The notes under the pieces were generated by a model that was not told the DNA's origin, searched no databases, and saw nothing but the letters and a program-made list of their open reading frames with translations. This document shows, piece after piece, positions 17,301 through 26,325 of a DNA stretch of 64,000 nucleotides (its first letter is position 1; each line of letters starts with the position of its first letter). Position numbers and translations under genes: made by a program. The stretch covers positions 2,356,001 through 2,420,000 of the forward strand of contig NZ_OZ244785.1 of the NCBI RefSeq assembly GCF_965219715.1, in the 5' to 3' direction. This stretch comes from Bacterioplanoides sp965219715 (GTDB lineage: Bacteria; Pseudomonadota; Gammaproteobacteria; Pseudomonadales; Oceanobacteraceae).

Positions 17301-18845
17301 CTATTTAACGCCAAACAGAGCCGGTTTTCCGTCATTGCTGGCGTGATTTTTCTGGCGATGATGGGCTTTTTTCTCTTCATACATAGCACTATCAGCGATG
17401 CGCATAAGATCTTGTAACTCATAGCCGTGTACACGGGTATAAGCAAAGCCCAGGCTGGCGGATACATGATAAGGTGAAAAGTCTTCACTATTGGCAGCCA
17501 GAATCAGATTACGTAGCTTTTCCAGAATCAGCAGTAAACGATCCATATCAGCCACCGGATCAACAATCACAACAAACTCGTCACCACCAATTCGTGCAGC
17601 CATATCGCCACGTCGCAACATACTGCTGAGGGAGTTACCAACACGGCTCAATATCGCGTCTCCGGCTTCGTGGCCCAGATTATCGTTAACCGCTTTGAAG
17701 CCATTTAAATCGATATAAAACAATGCCATATCAGTGTGTGAGCGCTGCGCAGTCGACAGCAACCGTTGGGCATATTCTTCGAAGTGAAAACGATTTGGTA
17801 AGCCACTTAAAGAATCATAATTTGCCTGGCGATACAGTACTTCCCGCTGCAACTCCTCATCTGCTTCATGCCTGCTATGCAGCACAAACATCAGACGGTA
17901 GAGCGTCGGCAACAGGACAAAAGCAATGGTCAGTAAAACCAGCCAACCCCACTCAATTTCTTGCCAACCAGTACGTCGTTTGAATGTCAGCTCTAACCGA
18001 TAGTCAATAAAATCAACAGGCTTCACGACTTCGAATATTGGAAAAATACTCCACTTCGATTTTTCTTCTGCACGGAATTCGGTGCGAACCAATTGAAACT
18101 TTTCGTCAACACTCTGTACATTGAGGCTAACATCCATAGCGTTCAGCCCCGCCATGGTGGGCGGTAGTAAATCATTCACCTTCACTACCAATAAACTGAG
18201 AAACTGCGGTGACTGGTCACTCACCACGGTTTGCATCATAACCATCACCTTGTCTTCATCCAGCATCTGAAAAGGTTCGGTTAATACAATTCGTTCACTG
18301 ATTTCCTGCGGTATGTGATTATTAATAAAGTCGATGGTACGTAAATCCAGCCCCAACCTCGATGCTTCGACGGTAGGCTCAATCATAATGACTGGCAAAG
18401 CATGATCACCATCATTGATACCCTGCTGTATGACACCTTCGCCACCAATAAAACGTAATAGAGATGCCTCACTATTCTGCTTCTGCATCAATTCAGCAAA
18501 TCTGTCCCAGTTACCTGAGCGCACAAATTTAGCGGCCTGAAACATATAAATATGGGGAAATCGCTGACTCATTATGGTGGCGTAATTTCGCACCGCTTGA
18601 GGATCAACCTGCTTTTTACCTTTGAAGTAGGTAGAGAGACCAACTAATAAGGTTTCATTTTGCGCCATCTTCTCGCGCACATATTGGCTGATGACATGAC
18701 TTTGCGCGACAAATTGGCTTTCCAGCTTTTGGATGTTCCAAAACCAGGACATAACAAAAGCAGCCATCAGGCCTAATAAGGTAATGGCGGTGAGTAGTCC
18801 GTAGAGGATTTTAAGGCGTGAGCGCTTGAGACGTTTTTTGATCAT
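17301..18845 (-). CDS. CHASE-GGDEF diguanylate cyclase
   Basis: A protein of 514 residues. Two membrane helices (about 10-35 and 300-320) bracket a periplasmic CHASE-type sensor with FPHIYMFQAAKFV and VVMIEPTVEASRLGLDLR-like segments. The cytoplasmic GGDEF domain has ARIGGDEFVVIV intact, so c-di-GMP synthesis is expected. No EAL follows. The ligand of the CHASE domain is unknown. An inverted repeat directly abuts the start codon on the upstream side and could fold over the ribosome site. Confidence 0.9.
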   Translation of the reverse strand: MIKKRLKRSRLKILYGLLTAITLLGLMAAFVMSWFWNIQKLESQFVAQSHVISQYVREKMAQNETLLVGLSTYFKGKKQVDPQAVRNYATIMSQRFPHIYMFQAAKFVRSGNWDRFAELMQKQNSEASLLRFIGGEGVIQQGINDGDHALPVIMIEPTVEASRLGLDLRTIDFINNHIPQEISERIVLTEPFQMLDEDKVMVMMQTVVSDQSPQFLSLLVVKVNDLLPPTMAGLNAMDVSLNVQSVDEKFQLVRTEFRAEEKSKWSIFPIFEVVKPVDFIDYRLELTFKRRTGWQEIEWGWLVLLTIAFVLLPTLYRLMFVLHSRHEADEELQREVLYRQANYDSLSGLPNRFHFEEYAQRLLSTAQRSHTDMALFYIDLNGFKAVNDNLGHEAGDAILSRVGNSLSSMLRRGDMAARIGGDEFVVIVDPVADMDRLLLILEKLRNLILAANSEDFSPYHVSASLGFAYTRVHGYELQDLMRIADSAMYEEKKAHHRQKNHASNDGKPALFGVK

Positions 18846-18889
18846 AACTCAGCAGGCTTTGATACTCATGTACCAAGCCTAGCTGAGTT
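18846..18889 (-). promoter_or_regulatory. Inverted repeat abutting the CHASE-GGDEF start codon
   Basis: AACTCAGC-A-GGCTT (18846-18859) pairs with AAGCC-T-AGCTGAGTT-type sequence ending at 18889, an imperfect 13-bp stem around a loop of about 15 bases. It lies between the stop of the nitronate monooxygenase (18908) and the ATG at 18845, with no strong T tract. It may be a weak terminator or a leader hairpin that hides the ribosome site. Confidence 0.4.
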
Positions 18890-18907
18890 CAGAAAATTAT
18901 CTGCGAA

Positions 18908-19942
18908 TTAATTCCACAAATTTTCTTGTTGGCGGTGGATGTCCTGAGCCTCCTGCAGAATACGATCAAAAACCTGCTGAACTGTAGGGATATCTTCAAT
19001 CAACCCCTGAGTCTGACCAACAAACTGAACGCCTTTATCCAGGTCGCCGTCAATAGTTGCAGCCTTCAGACGAGGAACGCTCGCGCCAAAGTAAGCCAGC
19101 AACTTTACTTTATCCATCATTGCTAACATACCGATCATGATTTTCCAGATAGGCTGCTTGACGATTTTTGCTGCTTTCATTGCTTCGATCGAAGCCAGAA
19201 TAAAGTTCATTGGACGGCGGGTTTCTTTTATCGAGCGAGGTGTACGCATTACTCGCGCAGGAATACCATCGAAGTTTTTACTATAAATGGTCTCCTGCTC
19301 TGATTTGGCAATAACCGCATCTTTGGTTTTCTGGTTAAGCGGACTGTCCTGAGTTGTGGCAAAACGTGATCCCATCGCAATGGCATCAGCCCCCAGAGAA
19401 AGAGCCGCTAACAATCCACGAGCATCGGCAAAACCGCCGGTAGCAATCACCGGGATATCAACTTTTGAGGCAATCGCTGGAACAAGGACTAATGAGGTGA
19501 CATCACCACCATGCGCTGCCGCTTCATGGCCGGTAACCAGCAGGGCATCAGCTCCAATAGACTGGGCAGACAGTGCGTGTTTTTCACTGACAACCGTCGC
19601 AATAACTTTACCGCCATATTCATGAGCACGCTTTACTAACCAGTCCCCTTTGCCCAGGGAAAAATTAATCACCGGCACTTGCTCTTCCAAGGCGATTTCG
19701 GCGTTTTCCTTAGCTCCAGGCATCAGCAGAGTCACACCAATACCAAAAGGCTTGTCCGTCAGCTCACGAATTTTACGAATCGAGGAGCGGGTTTCATCTG
19801 GCGTCAGAGGACCACTGGCGAGAATCCCCAAACCTCCGGCATTAGAAACTGCTGCAACTAACTCCGGCGTAGATATCCAACTCATACCTGGTAATACCAG
19901 AGGGTGCTTGATACCTAATAATTCAGTAATACGGGTTTTCAT
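18908..19942 (-). CDS. Nitronate monooxygenase / NPD-like FMN oxidoreductase
   Basis: A protein of 344 residues with an FMN-binding TIM barrel. The start MKTRITELLGIKHPLVLPGMSW, the segment VTGHEAAAHGG near residue 137-147 with the catalytic-type His, the phosphate loop PVIATGGFADARG, and GADAIAMGSRFATTQDS are all typical of nitronate monooxygenase (formerly 2-nitropropane dioxygenase). It would oxidise propionate 3-nitronate-type compounds, or be a related NADH:quinone reductase. It is single, between the CHASE-GGDEF gene and a small exported protein gene on the same strand. Confidence 0.88.
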   Translation of the reverse strand: MKTRITELLGIKHPLVLPGMSWISTPELVAAVSNAGGLGILASGPLTPDETRSSIRKIRELTDKPFGIGVTLLMPGAKENAEIALEEQVPVINFSLGKGDWLVKRAHEYGGKVIATVVSEKHALSAQSIGADALLVTGHEAAAHGGDVTSLVLVPAIASKVDIPVIATGGFADARGLLAALSLGADAIAMGSRFATTQDSPLNQKTKDAVIAKSEQETIYSKNFDGIPARVMRTPRSIKETRRPMNFILASIEAMKAAKIVKQPIWKIMIGMLAMMDKVKLLAYFGASVPRLKAATIDGDLDKGVQFVGQTQGLIEDIPTVQQVFDRILQEAQDIHRQQENLWN

Positions 19943-20032
19943 CGCATGGCCTATCTAAACAAGCAAAACGAGCACTGTACCGTGCGTAAGTAAGTTGTCT
20001 ATGGCCGAACTGACAAGGACTGTCTGAGAAAA

Positions 20033-20371
20033 TTAGCGGTAGGAAGGCTCGATGCCACGGTGTTGAACAAAATCCTGAAAGCGCTGTAATCGCTGCTGGG
20101 GTGACATATCCCGCAATTGCTCGATATTCTGCTCGCGTTGCAAACGCTCCATAGATTGTTGCATTTGCAGGTTTTGTAACGAGCGGTAGAAATTATCAAG
20201 CGCCTGGCGTTGTTGCGGGGCCTGATTGTTCCATTCAAGTTGCCAGCCGGGATGGTTTTGAGGTTGTTGCCTGTGCATTTGCTGCATGATTTCGGCAGCA
20301 CGGGAACCGCCCGGCTCAGCCAGAGCAGGAAATGCACAAACTAAAATTAAACAAACCAATAAACGCAGCAA
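20033..20371 (-). CDS. Small exported Gln-rich protein, unknown
   Basis: A predicted periplasmic protein of 112 residues. The signal peptide is clear (MLRLLVCLILVCAFPALAEPGG, cleavage after ALA). The mature part is rich in Gln, Arg and Leu and predicted all-helical (QQMHRQQPQNHP, LQREQNIEQLRDMSPQQRLQ), like small DUF3106-type periplasmic proteins, but I cannot place it. The start is a TTG at 20371 with no in-frame ATG, so the start call is weak. Confidence 0.6.
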   Translation of the reverse strand: MLRLLVCLILVCAFPALAEPGGSRAAEIMQQMHRQQPQNHPGWQLEWNNQAPQQRQALDNFYRSLQNLQMQQSMERLQREQNIEQLRDMSPQQRLQRFQDFVQHRGIEPSYR

Positions 20372-20409
20372 GACTGAGTTCCAATAACTAACTGTTCCAT
20401 TATTGTACT

Positions 20410-20440
20410 CAACCCCTGACTAAATTGTAGTCAGGGGTTG
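20410..20440 (-). terminator. Perfect 13-bp hairpin after the giant lipoprotein gene
   Basis: CAACCCCTGACTA (20410-20422) and TAGTCAGGGGTTG (20428-20440) are perfectly complementary around a five-base loop. It follows the stop of the giant lipoprotein gene (20462) in its reading direction. There is no clean T run, so termination is likely but may be partial. Confidence 0.55.
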
Positions 20441-20461
20441 GTAAAGGAAACGCTAACACCT

Positions 20462-23400
20462 TTATTTAGTTAATCGTATTTCCCTGGTAATACCATTAGA
20501 GGTCACCGAAATAGTTATATATTCTTCTGGGCCATCAGACGTATAAGTCGCTTGATGGAACATGCCAAAATCATACTCATCCATGACTAGAGGACTATTA
20601 GTTGAATCAATCTCATTAATGGAGTTAGTCACCGTTGTACTGCCCGAACCAATCTCAAAGCCTTCACCAGAAATAGACAGCGTTGTCCCCGCAGGAGGGA
20701 TATTACCGTTTACATCTTGAACCAGTACATACAAGTTACCAGTGCCGTTATATTTCGCATGAGCATTATCAGGATCAACTAAAGCATTGACTCTCTGGAC
20801 AGCGGCCGTTGTATCGTAAAGTTTTTTAATTACTGCAGTTGCTGCAATATTATTGGCTGTCGCGACTTCATCGATAGCATAAACCCGGATGATCATCGGT
20901 ACAGTTCCTTCACTTTGGACCAAACGCAGACTACTTGAGATAAATGCCAGCTCACCACAATTGCCAGCACCTTTCGCAGCAGTAGAGCACAGCGCTCCCT
21001 GATATAAAGCAGGAGCAGTGTCATGACTGTTGTTGTTATTGTAATCGGCGAAAAACTCGACATTATTGCTGCTCACCTGATCTGGAGCTTCGTGGGCAGC
21101 CGTTATTTGAGTACAGTTGTTGCACCAGTCATCGTTACGAATAGGCTCAGGTAATGCCCTCTTCGGCTCTCCTACGTCAAACAATCCGTTAGCATTCCCA
21201 TCAGTGAAACCCGCTTCCCCTTCCATGTATGCCATGATCGTCGTCATACCATAATGAGAACCATTGAAGGAAGCCTCACCAGATCGAATTTCATTCACCC
21301 GATCTAGAGCACCAACTCCAATTGATCCCGGTCGCTCGCCTGATGCAGTCCACTTCACAGAACACTGCCCCCCCGAAATCTGGCAACTTGATTCGATTTG
21401 ACCTGATTCAGCAGTAAAGTTAACAACAGTGCCATCAGGTACACGGTTATTGAAATGATCAGAAGCGAATGCAGTAATCGTAACATTCGTGCCAGAGAAG
21501 CTAGCCGAGTTTGGATTCAGAACATCAGCAACGATTTGGAAACTGTCCTGATCTGCAATTCCCGTTGTGACTGCAATTGGCTGCGAGTTAGTTGGCGATA
21601 TTTCGGCCTCACTACCAACCCTTACAACTGTTGCTTTAACGGCAACCTGAGTGTGGGCTGAACCCGAGTTGATAATTGCTTTAACGAGACCATCTGCATC
21701 CGTTACATCCGAACTTGAGGCAAGCTCAACGCCGCCAGTAGTGTTACTCAATTCAAAATTAACCACACGGCTTTCAATAGGATTTTGAGATTTATCAACA
21801 ACCTTAAACGTGACCGCAGCTTGTGTAGGTAAACTGCTTGAGCCAACGCCGTCTATCGCGATCAGATTGCGATCGGCACCTTCATAGGAAATAGCACCAA
21901 CTTCTGGCGATGCCACTGTGATTGACCCTGTAGCACGGCCGAGCTCTGAGTTACGATTAATATTCCCATTATCAACCTCGTATAAGACCACAGTCAGAGC
22001 ATCTGCCCCCACACAACCATCTGCGGTGTATGTAAAACCTACGTTATTGCCCTGGGCAGTTATAATTTCAGTCTTATTAAAAGTAGCTTGAGGAGGGGTT
22101 TGCGCTGCACAACTGGATTCAATAGTCAGGCCGTAACTTCTGTTGGTAACAATGGCATCTGCAGTTGGAGTAGAATTTCCGTCAACAATATTAATAGAAA
22201 TCAAGGCTGTGCCTAATGCAGAAATCGTTGCGTCTGAAATATTCAGAGCACCTTTAACAAAGCTTCCCTCGCTACCAGTCCCGATTTTTGCATCGATACC
22301 CTGCGCTATTTCAATATCAAAACTAATAGAGTCGAGTATCACAGACGGATTATTCTTCTCGAACAACTGCAACATAAGATTATTCGTACCTAAGCAAGTC
22401 GTATCGTTAGCTCGATATTTTGTCGCAATATCAGCCGCAAGGCTTTGCTCTGTCACAGAAAATGATGCGTCTGCGCAGCTGCTTGACCAGCGCACCCGAT
22501 AATTATCAGCAACAATTTTTTCATTAGCCTTCAGAGGATTGACTGCAGTAGCCGACAAATCAGTATCTACTTCACCCTGAAGATTAAGCGTTCCTGCAAC
22601 TTTATCATCCGAGTAATTAACACCGCTTCCGTTACCCAAAGTAGGAAGAGCTGTGCTGATAGAAACGGTAGCTGTATCGATAGCAGTCGCAGTTGTAGTA
22701 TCAGCATTTTCATCAAATAGTTTAGCGGTGATAGTATCTCCAGAACGACAATCAATATTTCGATATGTGTTCTGAACCTCACCAGCAGCGAAAGTCTTAC
22801 TTATAGAAAAACTCGCATCAGAAGAAGCCGAGCAGGTCGATTCAAAAGTATATTGATACGTCTTAGTGAGTGCACTATTAGAAGCATTCACATCAACAGC
22901 AGAAGCTGTGATTAATACTTCACCACCAACAAGCACCTGGTCAACGCTAACAGCGAGAACACCATCATTAAAATCAGCACCAACACCTGAGCCTAAAGCA
23001 GGTGATGTGTTATCTGTTTGCCCGCCGCTACCAGGAAGAACATCTACGGTGAACGATATAGTATCCAGAACAGTGCCTAAATCAGCCGAGCGATACAAAC
23101 GCAATGTCAAATTATTATTAGCAGTTCCAGGACAGTCATTTAAGTTAGTTGTGTAACGAGTCTTAATCTCGCCACCCGACACATTCTGGCTAGCTACGCT
23201 GAAACTATGGTTGCTACAAGACGATGACCAAACAGTTGTGAATGATGAGGAGCTGATTTTTTCATTCAGCAGTAGAGGGTTGACAATATTCGCAGTCAGG
23301 ATCGTTTCCACTTCTCCAACAAGTTTTTTATTGCCATCAACGAAGTCGTCACGGTATTCCGCTCCCTCACCAAAACCAAGAGCTGGCATAGATACAGGAA

Positions 23401-26155
23401 TGACACCAGTAATCTGAGTTATTGCAGAATCAGAAGCTACATTAGCATCCTTATCAAACAACTTGGCAGTAATTGTGTCATTACCTGAACAACCTATGCT
23501 GGTGTAACTCGTGCCAGCAGTACCACTATTGGTTGTGATAACGCTAGAAGAGAAAGTAGCTGTTGCACAGCTAGAGCTGAATTCATACTTATAGCTATTC
23601 TTCAGCAACTCGTTTCCAGCCTTACTGTCAACACCGTTTACATTAATCGTAATAGGCAAACCGACTGTAGCAGCAGTTGTTCCAAACGACACTACTCCAG
23701 AGACGAAGTTAGCTCCAATACCGCTACCCAGAACTGGAGACTCTCCCTCAGCACCAACTCCACCAGCTGAAACAGTCACCACAAAGGTTAACGTATCAAG
23801 CACCGTCGAACTGCCTTGTCGAAACAGACGTAATGTTAAATTATTAGGCCCAGCACAGTTATCCGAATCAGCCGTATAACGAGTTTTAATTTCCCCTGAT
23901 GACAAATCCTGTGCTGAAATACTAAAAGCACCGGTAGCACAGGAACTGCTCCATTCCGCACGATAGTTATCAGAAGATATTTTTTGGTTAAGAACTAAAG
24001 GGTTGACTACATTTGTAGTCAAAATGGTTTCTGCAGTACCTACAAGAGACTTACTACCATCAACCACGTTATCTCTATACTCAGCCCCACTACCAAAACC
24101 TAATTTTGGTGTGCCGATCTCGATACTTTTAGTGGCCTGAGTAATAGGTGTGCCCGTCGTGTTTGCCCCTTTGTCGAATAACTTAACCGTAATTTCTTCA
24201 GTGCCTGAACAGCCGGTACTCGTATATGTCGAAGCCGCTTCACCACTGCTAGTTGAAACAATTTTGGTAGAGAAAGCAGCAGTTGGAGAAGGCGAATCGG
24301 AACAGTCTGAGCTGAAGACATATTGGTACTCATTTTCAAGAAGAGCGTTGCCACGCTGTGCATCAACCCCGTTAACAGAAACGGTGACTGGAAGACCAAC
24401 CACTGTTGCAGGAATACTCAAACTCAGCTCGTTCTGAACAAAGTTCTGTCCGGTTCCGGTACCTAAACGAGGCGCTTCATTGCCACTGCTAGAGCCGTCT
24501 GCACTTACATCGATAGCAACCGTCAACGTATCCAGTGGGGTAGAATCGCCCTGACGGTAAAGGCTGAGGGTAATATCATTATTGCCATTTCCTGAGCAGT
24601 TCGCAGCATCGCTGGTGTAACGTGTTTTGATGTCACCCGTTGATAAATCCTGACTTTCAATGCTAAACGAGCCAGTTGCGCATGAAGAACTCCAGGTAAC
24701 TCGGTAATTAGCTGACGAAATTTTTTCATTCAATACCAGCGGATTAACAGCATTAGCTGTTAACAATGTCTCGACTTTTCCAACCAGCGATTTATCACCA
24801 TCAACAAAGTTGTCGCGATACTCAGCCCCACTACCGAAACCAAGCTTTGGGTTTCCAATCTCCAGAGTTGCAGTTGCTGTTGCTATAGGAGTAACCCCAG
24901 AAGCATTTACATCAACATCTTTATCGTACAAGCCAACAGTAATTCTATCGGTACCGCTGCAGCCATTACTGGTATAAGAAGCTGTTACCTGACCTGTTCC
25001 ACTGGTTGTTGACCCAATAGAAAACTCAGCGGTTGCAGGCGTAGCATCAGCACATAGTGAACTGAATTTATATTGATAGTCTTCTGTTAAAGCTACATTG
25101 CCATCATTTTTATCAACCGCATTAACCGTCAATTCAACCGGCAGACCCACAACAGTCGCAGGCTTGGAAAAGCGAACATCGCTTTCAGCAAACTCTGCAC
25201 CAGTGCCGGCGCCAAGAGCAGGAGTGATTACAACCTGACCACCGCTACCCGGCTTAATATTTACAATTGTAGTAACACTATCAAGGATTTCAGCAGGTTT
25301 AGACTTTAGAGCAACATTCAGGGTGATCGTCTGATCATTTAAACAAGTGGTAAAGTTACCGTCATACCGGGTTTTAATATCGCCACTGGCAAGGTTCAAG
25401 CCCTGATTCTGAATACTGAAACGGCCATCTGCACAACTACTTGCCCAGGTAGCGACATATTCTGATGAAGTCACTTTAGAGTTCAGACTACCTCTGTTAA
25501 CGACATTTGCAGTAAGAACTGTAGATGTTTTACCAACCAGAGTTTTGTCGCCATCAATCAGGCCATCAACATAATCTACGCCATCCCCAAAACCAATCTG
25601 AGGAACAGATACTGAAAGAGTCGTAGAAGCTTCGCCCAAAGGCGTCGCAGTTTCAGTGTCCGCACCGAAGGCAAATAAACTAACTTTTAGAGTATCACTA
25701 CCATTACAGCCAGACTGCGCAACATATGTAGACTGCGCTGTACCTGAGGCATTATTTACAGTGCTTGCAGAATAAGAAGCGGTTGAGGGGTCAGCAGCAG
25801 TACATGTCGATGTATAAGCATATTGATACTGATTGGCCAATGCTTGATTAGAGTTGTTTTCATCGACAACACTAACACTTACAGCCAATGGGCTCCCTAC
25901 CAGAATACTGGAGACATCATTACCGCCTTCAGTAATAGCTAGCGCACCTTTTTTGAAATTGTCTCCGGTACCGGAACCAAATGCCAGGGAAGGTGTTGCT
26001 GTGCCACCAGTATTACCACCGGTATTACCACCTGTTCCTCCGGTATTATTGTCAGTATTGCTATTACCGGTGACAGAAGATCCGCCATCACTACCACCAC
26101 AGGCGGCCAGAAATAAGGTGAGTAGCGGAACCGCTACAGCAGTGGGCTTAAACAT
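20462..26155 (-). CDS. Giant repetitive surface lipoprotein with Cys-bearing tandem modules
   Basis: A protein of 1,897 residues. ATG 26155 is preferred because GGAGCG precedes it. The lipobox LFLAAC is followed by a Gly/Ser/Asn/Thr linker. Then comes a two-part module of about 170-180 residues, repeated about five and a half times: half one has YQYxFSSxC...CSGTDxITVxLFDK, half two has NPLxLNEKISSxNYRxxWSSSCAxGxFSI...DIKTRY...C. Each half carries two conserved Cys, so a disulfide per half is likely. Near residues 1440-1640 are two bacterial Ig-like (Big_1-type) regions (VTFKVVDKSQNPIESRVVNF; VTITAFASDHFNNRVPDGTV). An acidic DGNANGLFDVGE region follows and a further Ig-like stretch ends the protein. 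Probably an adhesin or matrix protein on the outer membrane. Base composition looks more AT-rich than the flanks. Confidence 0.85.
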   Translation of the reverse strand: MFKPTAVAVPLLTLFLAACGGSDGGSSVTGNSNTDNNTGGTGGNTGGNTGGTATPSLAFGSGTGDNFKKGALAITEGGNDVSSILVGSPLAVSVSVVDENNSNQALANQYQYAYTSTCTAADPSTASYSASTVNNASGTAQSTYVAQSGCNGSDTLKVSLFAFGADTETATPLGEASTTLSVSVPQIGFGDGVDYVDGLIDGDKTLVGKTSTVLTANVVNRGSLNSKVTSSEYVATWASSCADGRFSIQNQGLNLASGDIKTRYDGNFTTCLNDQTITLNVALKSKPAEILDSVTTIVNIKPGSGGQVVITPALGAGTGAEFAESDVRFSKPATVVGLPVELTVNAVDKNDGNVALTEDYQYKFSSLCADATPATAEFSIGSTTSGTGQVTASYTSNGCSGTDRITVGLYDKDVDVNASGVTPIATATATLEIGNPKLGFGSGAEYRDNFVDGDKSLVGKVETLLTANAVNPLVLNEKISSANYRVTWSSSCATGSFSIESQDLSTGDIKTRYTSDAANCSGNGNNDITLSLYRQGDSTPLDTLTVAIDVSADGSSSGNEAPRLGTGTGQNFVQNELSLSIPATVVGLPVTVSVNGVDAQRGNALLENEYQYVFSSDCSDSPSPTAAFSTKIVSTSSGEAASTYTSTGCSGTEEITVKLFDKGANTTGTPITQATKSIEIGTPKLGFGSGAEYRDNVVDGSKSLVGTAETILTTNVVNPLVLNQKISSDNYRAEWSSSCATGAFSISAQDLSSGEIKTRYTADSDNCAGPNNLTLRLFRQGSSTVLDTLTFVVTVSAGGVGAEGESPVLGSGIGANFVSGVVSFGTTAATVGLPITINVNGVDSKAGNELLKNSYKYEFSSSCATATFSSSVITTNSGTAGTSYTSIGCSGNDTITAKLFDKDANVASDSAITQITGVIPVSMPALGFGEGAEYRDDFVDGNKKLVGEVETILTANIVNPLLLNEKISSSSFTTVWSSSCSNHSFSVASQNVSGGEIKTRYTTNLNDCPGTANNNLTLRLYRSADLGTVLDTISFTVDVLPGSGGQTDNTSPALGSGVGADFNDGVLAVSVDQVLVGGEVLITASAVDVNASNSALTKTYQYTFESTCSASSDASFSISKTFAAGEVQNTYRNIDCRSGDTITAKLFDENADTTTATAIDTATVSISTALPTLGNGSGVNYSDDKVAGTLNLQGEVDTDLSATAVNPLKANEKIVADNYRVRWSSSCADASFSVTEQSLAADIATKYRANDTTCLGTNNLMLQLFEKNNPSVILDSISFDIEIAQGIDAKIGTGSEGSFVKGALNISDATISALGTALISINIVDGNSTPTADAIVTNRSYGLTIESSCAAQTPPQATFNKTEIITAQGNNVGFTYTADGCVGADALTVVLYEVDNGNINRNSELGRATGSITVASPEVGAISYEGADRNLIAIDGVGSSSLPTQAAVTFKVVDKSQNPIESRVVNFELSNTTGGVELASSSDVTDADGLVKAIINSGSAHTQVAVKATVVRVGSEAEISPTNSQPIAVTTGIADQDSFQIVADVLNPNSASFSGTNVTITAFASDHFNNRVPDGTVVNFTAESGQIESSCQISGGQCSVKWTASGERPGSIGVGALDRVNEIRSGEASFNGSHYGMTTIMAYMEGEAGFTDGNANGLFDVGEPKRALPEPIRNDDWCNNCTQITAAHEAPDQVSSNNVEFFADYNNNNSHDTAPALYQGALCSTAAKGAGNCGELAFISSSLRLVQSEGTVPMIIRVYAIDEVATANNIAATAVIKKLYDTTAAVQRVNALVDPDNAHAKYNGTGNLYVLVQDVNGNIPPAGTTLSISGEGFEIGSGSTTVTNSINEIDSTNSPLVMDEYDFGMFHQATYTSDGPEEYITISVTSNGITREIRLTK

Positions 26156-26239
26156 ACACGTACGCTCCATCTGAGGTTTATCCCATCTAGTATCTAATAA
26201 CCCGCAAGCATAGCATCGGACCTAGTTCACAGGCCATAA

Positions 26240-26280
26240 CAAAAAAAGCGCGTAAGTGCCTAAACACCAACGCGCTTTTC
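26240..26280 (-). terminator. Intrinsic terminator of gltBD
   Basis: On the minus strand the arms AAAAGCGCGT and ACGCGCTTTTTTT flank a 16-base loop and end in a T tract. It lies downstream of the gltD stop (26326) and upstream of the lipoprotein gene. Confidence 0.8.
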
Positions 26281-26325
26281 ATATTTACTGATTATTTAAG
26301 TATTAGTACTTAAAAGCTCAGCTAA

